Positions 11,017-20,413 of a DNA stretch of 64,000 nt are shown here, piece by piece (positions within the stretch are counted from its first letter, which is position 1; every line of letters starts with the position of its first letter). A program made the position numbers and the translations under genes. This DNA is from Arsenophonus sp046530785. Lineage in GTDB: Bacteria; Pseudomonadota; Gammaproteobacteria; Enterobacterales; Enterobacteriaceae. Location: positions 118,925 to 182,924 of the forward strand of contig JBHEQT010000003.1 of assembly GCA_046530785.1 (NCBI GenBank), read 5' to 3'. A model generated the notes under the pieces. That model was not told the DNA's origin. It was given only the letters and a program-made list of their open reading frames with translations, and did no database searches.

Positions 11017-11940
11017 ATGAAGGAAAAATTATTTTTTATCGGCTTATTATTTTTAAGCAAATTAACGATCAATGTCAGTGCTTTTGAATATCCTTTACCA
11101 TATATTAACGAACATTTAATTGGAGAAAATAGTTATTATGTGGTTCCTAATGATCGTCGTCCATTGGAAGCTATTGCTAGTGAATTTCAGATAGGTCTTC
11201 TTAGTATATTGGAAACTAATTTAGCTATTGATCCTTATTTGCCTAAATCTGGTATGACGTTAATTATTCCATCGCAAATGTTATTACCTAGAACTAAACG
11301 TGATGGGATTATTATTAATTTAGCCGAATTAAGATTATATTTCTTTCCTAAAAAAAAGAATAAAGTTATTGTTTACCCTATTGGTATAGGTCAATTAGGC
11401 TCCAATACGCCTACAATGGTAACAACCATTACTCAATTAATTAAAAATCCAACTTGGACACCAACAAAAAATATTCGTAAACGTTATGCTGAAGATGGGG
11501 TTATTTTACCTGCAGTATTTCCATCTGGTCCTGATAATCCTATGGGTCTTTATGCTTTACGACTATCTTATGATAATGGGCAATATCTTATTCATGGTAC
11601 TAATGCTAATTTTGGCATTGGATTACGTATTACTTCTGGTTGTATTCGGCTAAGACAAGAAAATATAGAAGAATTATTCTATTCTGTAGTGGTAGGAACA
11701 CGTGTAAAGATAATTAATGAACCTATTAAGTATTCTAAAGAACCTGATGGTAGCTATTATATTGAAGTTCATCAACCATTATCAAAAAGAGAATATGATG
11801 ATCCTCAAACGATGCCATTAATATATAGTAATGAGTTTAAAGTATTTTTAAAACAATCTAGTATTGATCAGAAATTAGTTTCTCAAGCTGTAACACGTCG
11901 CTCAGGAATACCAATAAAAATAAATAAAATAATAAATTAA
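11017..11940 (+). CDS. ldtE: L,D-transpeptidase LdtE (YnhG)
   Basis: Periplasmic enzyme that makes 3-3 crosslinks between peptidoglycan stem peptides. The ATG at 11017, 10 bases after AGGAG, gives 307 residues; upstream in-frame codons would destroy the signal peptide. Signal peptide residues 1-22 (hydrophobic core, cleavage after VSA). A LysM-like segment covers about 38-86, then the YkuD catalytic domain with H193 (LIHGTN) and catalytic C209 (TSGCIRL). E. coli LdtE is 334 residues; the difference is a missing low-complexity C-terminal tail. It sits between sufE and lpp as in E. coli, which separates it from the Lpp-anchoring paralogues LdtA, LdtB and LdtC. Confidence 0.93.
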   Translation: MKEKLFFIGLLFLSKLTINVSAFEYPLPYINEHLIGENSYYVVPNDRRPLEAIASEFQIGLLSILETNLAIDPYLPKSGMTLIIPSQMLLPRTKRDGIIINLAELRLYFFPKKKNKVIVYPIGIGQLGSNTPTMVTTITQLIKNPTWTPTKNIRKRYAEDGVILPAVFPSGPDNPMGLYALRLSYDNGQYLIHGTNANFGIGLRITSGCIRLRQENIEELFYSVVVGTRVKIINEPIKYSKEPDGSYYIEVHQPLSKREYDDPQTMPLIYSNEFKVFLKQSSIDQKLVSQAVTRRSGIPIKINKIIN

Positions 11941-11950
11941 TATTAAATAG

Positions 11951-12002
11951 AATATAGAAGTAAATTTATTACTACTAGTAGTAATAAATTTACTTCTATA
12001 TT
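11951..12002. terminator. Perfect 52-base palindrome after ldtE
   Basis: Two exact 26-base complementary halves meet at 11976/11977, giving a hairpin without a single mismatch, starting 10 bases after the ldtE stop codon. Position between convergent ldtE and lpp suggests a transcription terminator for ldtE, but it is much longer than usual and has no clear T-tract after it. In double-stranded DNA it could extrude as a cruciform. Confidence 0.7.
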
Positions 12003-12006
12003 ATAA

Positions 12007-12044
12007 ATAATAATATAACACCAAAATTGGTGCTATATTATTAT
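12007..12044 (-). terminator. lpp intrinsic terminator
   Basis: Inverted repeat with arms 12007-12024 and 12027-12044, one G-U pair, 30 bases beyond the lpp stop. The centre contains GGTG and CACC, giving the only GC-rich part of the stem. Matches the expected strong hairpin at the end of the highly stable lpp mRNA of enterobacteria. Confidence 0.65.
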
Positions 12045-12073
12045 ATCTCGTAATCAGTTATATATAATCTGGA

Positions 12074-12313
12074 TTACTTTTTATATCTATGAACTTGATT
12101 ATCCAAACGTTGATTAGCACGATCAGCTTCATCCTTAGTACTTTCAACATCATTACGCAATGATTGAACATCATTGGATAGTTTTTCTAGTTTACCATCT
12201 AACGTTTGAATATTAGAGGAAAGTTTATTGATTTTAGTACTGTTTGAACATCCTTCTGTTAGAAACGCAAAACTAATAAGGATGTATGATAGTATAGCTT
12301 TAGTATGATTCAT
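12074..12313 (-). CDS. lpp: Murein (Braun) lipoprotein Lpp
   Basis: Small trimeric outer-membrane lipoprotein whose C-terminal lysine is linked to peptidoglycan. The 79 residues compare with 78 in E. coli; the heptad repeats (KLSSNIQTLDGKLEKLSNDV) and ANQRLDNQ are preserved and the terminal lysine is K79. The lipidated cysteine is C22, but the lipobox reads TEGC instead of LAGC, with Thr at -3 and Glu at -2, which departs from the usual [LVI][AST][GA]C rule. Whether it is still processed by Lgt and LspA is an open question. Ribosome-binding site GAGGG matches the E. coli lpp leader (GAGGGTA before the start). Confidence 0.95.
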   Translation of the reverse strand: MNHTKAILSYILISFAFLTEGCSNSTKINKLSSNIQTLDGKLEKLSNDVQSLRNDVESTKDEADRANQRLDNQVHRYKK

Positions 12314-12347
12314 TTATATTTACCCTCTAAATTTATTTTATCTCTAA

Positions 12348-12366
12348 GTAGCAAAGATAAGTATTG
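12348..12366 (-). promoter_or_regulatory. lpp promoter, -10 region and start site
   Basis: Reading the minus strand, CAATACT (12366-12360), a seven-base gap and GCTAC (12352-12348) align with TAATACT and the GCTAC transcript start of E. coli lpp. The leader downstream also keeps a TTTAGAGGGTA-like element just before the start codon. Further upstream (12372-12400) a TATTCTC-like match to the E. coli promoter is also visible. Conservation of a promoter inside such decayed DNA argues that it is in use. Confidence 0.55.
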
Positions 12367-12669
12367 CACATTTATAATAAAAAAGAGAATATAATTTTTT
12401 AACTCTAATTATTAAATATCTTTAATTTATATAAAATACTTACTTATCTTTAATCTTAGTATTTAGTTAGTATATTTTTGTTTAAAATTTTATAAAATTT
12501 TTAAGAAAATTGTGAAAAAGAAAATAAATTCTATTATTTTTCCAGTTTAACTATTTTCTTCTATAATTTTATTTTTTTTGATTTATTTATTTATCAGTTA
12601 TTTTAAAAATATAGATATGAAATAAAATAATAATAAAACAATTATATTTTATAATTGAATAATATTCAT

Positions 12670-13090
12670 TATATTTTGATAGAAATATTTTTAGGTAGAA
12701 AATATTTTTAAATAAATCATCAATCCCAAAATAATTGGTTAATTGATTCTTTTAATTATAAATTAATAAAACTTAGATATTTAGGATTTAATTTTAAAAA
12801 AAGAAAGAAATACTAATATTTAGTATAAATAAAACTTATTTAATGCTGAAATGGATGTACGATTGAATTTTTGATTAATTATATTTGTTAAATAATATAT
12901 GATAGGTATAAAATTATTAATTTTTAGTGCTAAAGATGTTTTTTAAATTCTTAAAAGAACTTTTTAGCACTATATAAGCTATTTAAAATGTTTACTTAAC
13001 AAAAGGAATTTTTAAAATTAAAATTTTACTCCATAATAGAGGGGGTTTTCTATCATGAAATAAAAAATAAAATAACTATATTTATGCTTT
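12670..13090 (-). pseudogene. pykF: pykF relic (pyruvate kinase I, C-terminal part)
   Basis: Minus-strand translation gives pieces in the right order for the PykF C-terminal region: VILFFIS..KTP..SIM against AVMLSGESAKGKYP..SIM near 13070-13030; FNFKN then SAKKFF against FNNDN and TAEKL near 13020-12955; and STKN..FYTYHIL against SARAVRKYFPDATIL near 12930-12890. Stops and frameshifts abound. pykF lies directly upstream of lpp on the same strand in E. coli, which fits. Each match alone is weak; the call rests on order and synteny. The N-terminal part is not recognisable. Confidence 0.42.
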
Positions 13091-13377
13091 AATTATTCAA
13101 AATTTTGATCACACCTAAATTTTAATAATCTATACTAATTAAAACAACGTTTGAAAATAAGGAAGGAAATTGGTTGAGAAACTAAAGTTATGGATTAAAA
13201 TATAGTTTATTAATTAATATAGTAATAAATTTGCTAATTATGTAATTTTTTATTTATTATTTAATAATAATACTTTTACTACTCTCTTTTTTAGAGAGAA
13301 GCTACTATAAATAATCAAAAGAGACATATGAATAGGTTTAAATAAAAAATATTAAAATATATAAATACTTATATTAT

Positions 13378-13403
13378 AAAGAGATAGATTCCTATATCTC
13401 TTT
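13378..13403 (+). terminator. Orphan terminator-like hairpin
   Basis: Nine-base perfect stem (13378-13386 with 13395-13403) around an eight-base loop, followed by TTAATT. It lies upstream of the gloA relic, where nemA stood in the ancestor, with no living gene beside it. Confidence 0.35.
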
Positions 13404-13699
13404 TAATTCAAAATGAAGATTTAATTTTCTATATGCAAGAATTAACTTTAGATAAGAATAACTTTCTTATCCATAACAAATCTAGAGATATCCGCATATA
13501 ATGCCAAAAGTAATCAGAAAAATAAAATTACGTAACAGATAGTTATTTATATAAAAATATAGTTCCCATTTAATTATCAGATTAAGATTCTATCTTTTAG
13601 TTTTAGTAAAAACACCAATAATTATTAACAATATTTCAAAACATATAATGTTTAATAGTATAAAATGAATAAATACACAACCAAATAAATCGTTTATTA

Positions 13700-14125
13700 T
13701 TTCAGATTAGTTTTATCAATAGTTAGTGATAAAAGATTATAGTGAAATGGATATAGATAAAAATACCAATATAAATAAAATATAATGAACTATCTCTTTA
13801 GTCTTAATAAGAGATGAAAAATCAAGTTATCTTAAAAAGAATAAGAGATAATGTTAAATTTTAATTATTTAAGAGTAAAAATACTTCATTAAGATTGTTA
13901 ATTATATTTGTGGATATCTTTTTGTTTATATCAACTTGAAAGAGGATATAATCAGAGGAAGCAATTTGTGAAAACGATAAAGATACTAAGTTTTTCTGTA
14001 GATTACCTACATTCTTTTTTATAAAAATGGAAGGTAATCGGAAAGTGTATCTTCTATTTTATCAAGTTTATCATTACTATTAAATGATTATTAGAGTTTT
14101 TATGTCTCTCTTTATTAGAGAAAAA
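13700..14125 (+). pseudogene. gloA: gloA relic (glyoxalase I)
   Basis: Plus-strand translation near 13903-13960 reads LYLWISFCLYQLERGY against TYNWGVDKYELGTAY of E. coli GloA; near 13989-14035 LSFSVDYLHSFL..WKVIG against [20 protein letters not shown]; and near 14089-14125 DY.SFYVSLY.RK against DPDGYKIELIEEK. Stops and frame changes separate the pieces. GloA detoxifies methylglyoxal. In E. coli it lies just upstream of rnt in the same orientation, exactly as here. The N-terminal limit is an estimate. Confidence 0.58.
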
Positions 14126-14401
14126 ATTTAAATTTCCTAGTATTGATATTAAAAAACGACTAAATATATGTAAGATATTTATGATCTGATTCGAGATCAA
14201 TGATTATTTTATCTATAAATAATTTTAATAAAATTAAAATTAAAGTTAATTAAAAATAAAAATAACAATATTTTATGTAACTGATGCTTTGTATAATAGA
14301 TGAAATATTCATATTCATTTTATACTTAAGTTAATTGAATGCAATTTAAAAAAAAATTGGCATAATATATTTTATTCTCAAGTATAAAAAGTTTTAATTA
14401 A

Positions 14402-15043
14402 ATGTCTAATAAAAAAAGTAGTGTTAACATGTTGGCAGAGCGTTTTCGAGGCTATTATCCTGTTGTTATTGATGTAGAAACTGGAGGGTTTAATGCGCAA
14501 CAAGATGCGTTATTAGAAGTTGCAGCTATGACTTTAAAAATGAATGAAGAAGGTTGGTTAGAAATTGATGAAAAACTCCATTTTCATATTTTCCCTTTTG
14601 AGGGAGCAAATATAGAACCAACTTCATTAGCTTTTACTGGAATAGACCCAACTAATCCTTTTCGTAATGCTGTCGATGAATATACTGCTTTGCATTCAAT
14701 TTTTAAGATGGTTAAAAAAGGAATTAAAAATAATGAATGTAATCGAGCAATTATAGTTGCTCACAATGCTAATTTTGACCATAATTTTATTATGGCCGCT
14801 ATTCAACGAGGAAATTTAAAACATAATCCGTTCCACCATTTTGCCACTTTTGATACAGCAGCACTCAGCGGTCTAGTTTTTGGACAAACAATTTTAGCTA
14901 AAGCTTGTTATACTGCAGGAATCCCATTTGATGGAAGACAAGCGCATAGTGCACTTTACGATACAGATAGAACAGCATTACTTTTTTGTGAAATCGTTAA
15001 CAAGTGGAAAAAATTAGGTGGTTGGCCAATTATAAAAAATTAA
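14402..15043 (+). CDS. rnt: Ribonuclease T
   Basis: 3'-5' exoribonuclease that trims tRNA CCA ends and matures stable RNA; acts as a homodimer. The 213 residues compare with 215 in E. coli. DEDDh catalytic residues are D24 and E26 (VIDVETGGF), D126 (HNANFDHNF), H182 and D187 (AHSALYDTDRT). In E. coli lhr follows rnt; here the convergent grxD lies only 72 bases away, so lhr has been removed completely. No strong ribosome-binding site precedes the ATG. Confidence 0.97.
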   Translation: MSNKKSSVNMLAERFRGYYPVVIDVETGGFNAQQDALLEVAAMTLKMNEEGWLEIDEKLHFHIFPFEGANIEPTSLAFTGIDPTNPFRNAVDEYTALHSIFKMVKKGIKNNECNRAIIVAHNANFDHNFIMAAIQRGNLKHNPFHHFATFDTAALSGLVFGQTILAKACYTAGIPFDGRQAHSALYDTDRTALLFCEIVNKWKKLGGWPIIKN

Positions 15044-15115
15044 GTAATAAACATATTAGTAAGGGACAATGTTATTGTTTTCTAACTAATTAGTTATCTT
15101 ATAAAGATTATTTAG

Positions 15116-15463
15116 CTATTTAATTTCAGATTTTTCTGAAGTATTATATTTAGCGGCAGTTTCAGTTATTATTTTTTGTAATTCCCCATTCTGATACATT
15201 TCAATGATTATATCACAACCACCAATTAACTCACCATCAATCCATAGTTGAGGAAATGTTGGCCAGTTTGTATATTTAGGTAACTCACTGCGAATATCAG
15301 GATTTTGTAAAATATCTATATAAGAAAAACGTTCACTACAAGCAGAAAGAGCTTGAACAGCTTTGTCAGAAAAACTACAGCTAGGAAATTTAGGGGATCC
15401 TTTCATATACAAAAGGATTGGATTTTCTTTTATTTGACGTTCAATTTTTTCTATTATCGTCAT
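15116..15463 (-). CDS. grxD: Glutaredoxin 4 (monothiol, Fe-S associated)
   Basis: Monothiol glutaredoxin that binds a glutathione-ligated [2Fe-2S] cluster and works with BolA proteins and the Fe-S carriers. The 115 residues equal E. coli Grx4 and are highly similar. The active-site motif is CSFS (C29-S32), not the nearly invariant CGFS. The glutathione-contacting K21 and the WPTFPQLWI and GGCDI segments are kept. AAGGA precedes the start codon by a normal distance. Retention beside a complete suf operon fits a streamlined Fe-S pathway. Convergent with rnt. Confidence 0.97.
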   Translation of the reverse strand: MTIIEKIERQIKENPILLYMKGSPKFPSCSFSDKAVQALSACSERFSYIDILQNPDIRSELPKYTNWPTFPQLWIDGELIGGCDIIIEMYQNGELQKIITETAAKYNTSEKSEIK

Positions 15464-16499
15464 TATCAGTTCCTTAAAAATAAAATATTATTATATTTAG
15501 AATATGAATAAATATTTCATAGATTATAGCATTAATTATCAGTTCTTGATAACTTTTTTCTACTATTTTACTAGATTCTAATCTTATTTAATAAATTATT
15601 AATTAAATTAATAATTTAATTATATAAATATTAATATTTATATTATAAATATTTTTTATCTTTTATCAATTTTATATTATAAATATAAAAGACTTTACAA
15701 TTTTTCAATTATTGAAAAATTCATTTATGTTAAAATACTTTAGAATTCCAATATTTTTTAAATAAAAATTAGGAATACGGTTCCCCTATAATAAATAAAA
15801 TAATATTTATATTAATAATTTAAATACTTTAATTAAAAGATACATGCTTTGTGTCTAGTTTATTAGAAATAATAAAGATTCGTGAGATATATATTTAATA
15901 ATTTAATTAAAGTTTAAAATTATATTTGATTATCTGTTATCTTAGTTTATAACATAAAATATGAACTTTTTACTAAAAAAATTGATTATAGTAATCAATA
16001 AATTGATTTTTAATATTTAATGAAAAGATTATACCGATGAAAAAATTAAGAATTTTTAGTTCAGATTAGTGATAGTTATTCAAAGAATAGATAACAAAAA
16101 AGTTTTTATTATTAATACTTTAAATTTCAAAAAAAGTAATTTTAACTAATTTTCAATTATCAATATATCGGGATTATGTTCACTATATTTTATTTAGTAG
16201 AATATAATTCTAACAAAATATTTATCAAAATTTGATAACTAGTTAAGTGGTAATTTAATAAAAAATTTTTATCAAATTTATACTTTTTGAGGTAAAAATA
16301 AAAAGTTAAAAGATAAATAGATATTTTAAATATATGAGATATGTTATTTTAAATATTTTATTGATAGTAATCCTATTAATGAATATTAAATTACAAAATA
16401 AAGTAGTATACATAACGATGTTAGTAAGTTAACTTAAAAGTTAACTTATGTAATAAGTTGTCAGTTTTATTATTTTTTAATTGTTTAGGTAAGTGATGA

Positions 16500-16660
16500 A
16501 TCATCGTCTTTAATAGATTTTTCCTTGATTAAAAAATGTTTTCAACTTTATTTTTATTTTGCTTTTTAGGAAATTTAAACGTTAATATTTGGGAATATCT
16601 TCACGATATTTAAGTTAAAATTGATCAAAACTTTTGAATAAAAGAAAAATAATAAATTTC
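16500..16660 (+). pseudogene. sodB: Possible sodB relic (Fe superoxide dismutase, C-terminal part)
   Basis: Near 16578-16613 the plus strand reads LNVNIWEYLHDI, matching the LLTVDVWEHAYYID block that carries metal ligands of Fe-SOD; just upstream SLIKK resembles WLVKN. The position, downstream of grxD in the direction expected from E. coli, supports it. Only one clear anchor was found. Confidence 0.33.
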
Positions 16661-18018
16661 TATTTCTATTACTATATCATTAATGTTTTATTTTATTAAA
16701 TTTTTATTATTAATTTCTAGAAAATTTTTTAAAAGATTTTTATCTTCTCTTAAGAAGAGAGAAAACATCTAAAAATTTACTCGTACTCAATTTAATGAAG
16801 TAAGTTCTCTACTTATAGATGATTTTGCTTAGCGGGTTTTATATTTTGTTTCATAAAATATTTGTTAATATTTATAAAACATAAAAATATTATTTTCAAT
16901 AATTCAATTATTTCAAATTTTATAAAATTTGATTTATAAAAAAGATATTTTCTTAAAAAAATATCTAATGTTTTTAGATAGAAATAGGATATTAGTAAAA
17001 TGTTAATAATATCTTCAATTGCTAGGAACTAGGGGGGAGTGATCATTTCTAGATAATATTATTCACAGGGATTTCCTTTTTTCTTTAACTTTTAATACTT
17101 ATTATTCAACAATATAGTTATGCGAATTTTAGGATAATTATCCAATCAATAATTAATTAATAAATTATATATTATTAATTTTAAAATTATAGATTTTATT
17201 ATAAATAAATAGTAGTTATTAATTTATTAGATAAATAAAAATATTTAATTTTAAACTGGTTTATTAGTTTGTTTTATTTTGTATTATTTACTTAATAGAT
17301 AATATTTTTATTAATTTTTATATTTTAATTAAATAATTAAAATTGATATATAATTAATAGATAAATATGTAAAAAAATAAACTTTACTTATTAAAAGTAA
17401 AATACCTATTACTATAAATAAATAATTTATATATGTAAATAAAAAATATGAATATAAATTATATACTATTAGTATAATAATACTTCATTATTATAAATAA
17501 ATATATAGTGTTTAATACTAGTTCATAATAAAATAGTTCTAGATATCTAATATATTTTTAATATAAAAAATATTACACGTGATGGATACAAATATTGCTT
17601 TATTAATAAATATTAATAATTTTATCAAAATATCATTTTCTTATATAATTATTTATTAAAAATAATTGAAAAATAAAAATAAATTGAATATTAGTTCAAT
17701 TAACATTTAATTAATTACATTTAAATTTATCCACAATATATATATTAATTCAATTAATAAGGATGAACAGTAATCATATTTTCATTACTTCTGATAGATA
17801 TATATGTCAGTCATCATGAACCTGTTATAAACTTTACACTAAAGAAATAAAATGAAAATTATCCATCTAAGCTCTAATTGAACGTTTTTATTTTTATTAA
17901 TATATATTTAAAATTTTTTACTAATAATACTACTCGTATTTTTCATTCTATTTTCGTCAAAAGTTTCTTATTTTCTCCATGAAAAAGTCAAACTATTTTA
18001 CCTAAATAATCAATAAAG

Positions 18019-18043
18019 ATTAATTTCACCAAGTGAAATTAAT
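18019..18043 (+). terminator. Orphan hairpin
   Basis: Perfect 11-base stem (18019-18029 with 18033-18043) closed by a CAA triloop, followed by GATATTTTATC. It resembles an intrinsic terminator left behind by a lost gene; nothing alive adjoins it. Confidence 0.35.
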
Positions 18044-19643
18044 GATATTTTATCATTATATCATATTTAATCTTATACTTCCATCGGATTACGTTTATTA
18101 AATATATATTAAACGAAAAGAGTTACGGTTTTTACTTTTTAATTTAAGAAAGCTATAAATATATCTAAAAAGAATATTTATATATCCTCCGGGAAATAAA
18201 GATTTAATTGTATTGAATATCAATAAAAATTTTCTTTAACCTGATTATTTTTTTAAGAATCTAATTTCCATTGTAATAATGATTATAAATAGAAAAATAT
18301 CCATAATTTATTGTATATAAACGAAATGAATAATCAATTTAACAATAAAACTAATATAGTTTCTATAAAATATAATGATATAAAAAATCAATAACTTTTA
18401 TTAAAAATATTTAAGTTAATGAATTTGTTTTATTTAAAAGTTGGAAATTATTATTTCAATAATCTTATTTTAATAAGTTAAATTTATATATTATAATAAT
18501 AATTATAATATATATTTAAGAAATGTAAAAGAAAAGCAATCAAAGGAAAATATAAAAAAATATTTTATATAAGATATTTTATCAAGTAAAATTTATTGAT
18601 GATTGATCAATTTTCTTTAATAAAAATTTCTAAACTTTTTATTTAGTTATAACTCTCTCTTATAAGAGAATTAAAAATCAAGTTTTATATGTCAAAGTCA
18701 AAAAGTTACCTGATTATTATCATATTTTATATATTAGTAAAATTAAATAACGTATTGAAAGAGAAATAAAATTACTGATTAGAAAAATTATTGAAAAATT
18801 CTGTCATTAGGTAATCTTTGGTATTAAGGATGATAAATAAAGAAATATTAATTTTTAATTAATAATAAAAAATCACTTTAAAAAGATTTTTGTAAATAAA
18901 AATTTTGTAGAGAAATGAAGTTTAATAGTTAAGATTAACCTTTAAATGCTTTCTTTAATTTCAAAACTTATTCATTTATGAAAATTACATTATTTAAAAT
19001 AATACCAGAATTGACAATCTTACTTATTTTATTTTTAATTCAATAATTAAATAGTATGAGATTAGATCATAATATGATTTATTGAATATATTAACTAATC
19101 AATATTTGAATAAATATCTTGATAATAATTTTGATTTTTAGTGATCATAGAAAGATCAATGATTCGCTTTAACTAAATACTGTATATTTTATCTTAATGA
19201 ATTATAAGAAAAGTACCTTCAAGAAATACGTTATTTTTGATTAATTAAAATATCTAATATAATCTTTAAATTTATCGGAAAAATCAATATATAGATACAT
19301 AAGAAAAATCGACCTTCTTTAATAATTAATTATATTTTATCTTAATGTAAGGTAAATTTTTATTTTTTATAGTTTAAAAGTTTAAAATAGGTACTTTATC
19401 GTTAAGCTTTAAGTGAACTAGTAATCTAGCACTATATTGAGATTAATAAGTAAAATATTCTTTTTTGTAAAAATATAGAAAATTTTTGCTCGATTTCCCG
19501 CTGTAATTTATCTAATTTTTTCAGAGAAACTTAATATTTGCTAATAGCTTAGGAGAAAATATTAAATGCCAAATTATACCACATAGTTATGAATAATAAC
19601 GCATATAATATAATATTAAATTATGAAAAGATAGAGGTAGAAA

Positions 19644-20294
19644 ATGATAAAAAAAAATCAACTAGATATTTCTAAGATAAGAAGAGAATATACTCAAGGG
19701 AGATTAATGCGTAAAGATTTAACCGATGATCCATTAGTTTTATTTGATCGTTGGTTAAAACAGGCTTATGAAGCAAAATTAATCGATCCAACTACCATGT
19801 CTATTGCAACAGTAGATAGGAATGGACAACCCTATCAACGAATTGTACTACTTAAACATTATGACAAAAAAGGTCTCACATTTTATACTAATTTATCTAG
19901 TCGAAAAGCGCAACATATTTCCTACAATAATAAGGTTAGCTTGCTATTTTCCTGGTGTCAGTTGGAACGTCAGGTTTGCTTCTTAGGTGAAGCAGAAAAA
20001 CTTTCTGAACTTGAAGTAACAAAATATTTTTATAGTAGACCAAAAGATAGTCAAATAGCAGCTTCTATTTCACAGCAATCAGAAAAAATTTCGGATAAAA
20101 ATATTTTAGAAAAAAAATTTTCCGAATTAAAAAAAAATAAGAATTCTAAAATTTTTTTACCTACTTTTTGGGGCGGATATAACGTTAAATTTGACAGTGT
20201 TGAATTTTGGCAAGGTGGCACTAAACGGTTACATGATCGATTTTTATATCAATGGCAACATGATCATTGGCAAATTAATCGCTTGGCTCCTTAA
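19644..20294 (+). CDS. pdxH: Pyridoxine/pyridoxamine 5'-phosphate oxidase
   Basis: FMN enzyme that oxidises PNP or PMP to PLP with O2. The 216 residues compare with 218 in E. coli. FMN and substrate segments are RIVLLK (66-71), YTNLSSRKA (81-89), WQGG (189-192) and RLHDRF (195-200), ending in RLAP as in the family. GAGG at 19635-19638 marks the start. Nine consecutive A (19649-19657) cover codons 2-5. It is upstream of tyrS as in E. coli. With the pdxY relic, PdxH is the PLP-forming step visible here, and it would serve SufS. Confidence 0.97.
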   Translation: MIKKNQLDISKIRREYTQGRLMRKDLTDDPLVLFDRWLKQAYEAKLIDPTTMSIATVDRNGQPYQRIVLLKHYDKKGLTFYTNLSSRKAQHISYNNKVSLLFSWCQLERQVCFLGEAEKLSELEVTKYFYSRPKDSQIAASISQQSEKISDKNILEKKFSELKKNKNSKIFLPTFWGGYNVKFDSVEFWQGGTKRLHDRFLYQWQHDHWQINRLAP

Positions 20295-20413
20295 TCAGAA
20301 AATGATATTCCCATTGATATTGTTATTTACGTAGCTAGAATTTTATTCTATTTCATTTATTATATAAAATTTATTCATAAAATAAACGAAATAAAAAATT
20401 AATGGAGTCATTG

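Larger units (their letters stand above)
15464..19643. other. Desert between grxD and pdxH
   Basis: No credible intact gene in about 4.2 kb. By E. coli synteny the left part should hold relics of mepH, sodB and purR, and the right part anmK and mliC. Only a short sodB-like trace is readable. A hairpin is noted separately. A six-G run occurs at 17032-17037. Confidence 0.5.
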
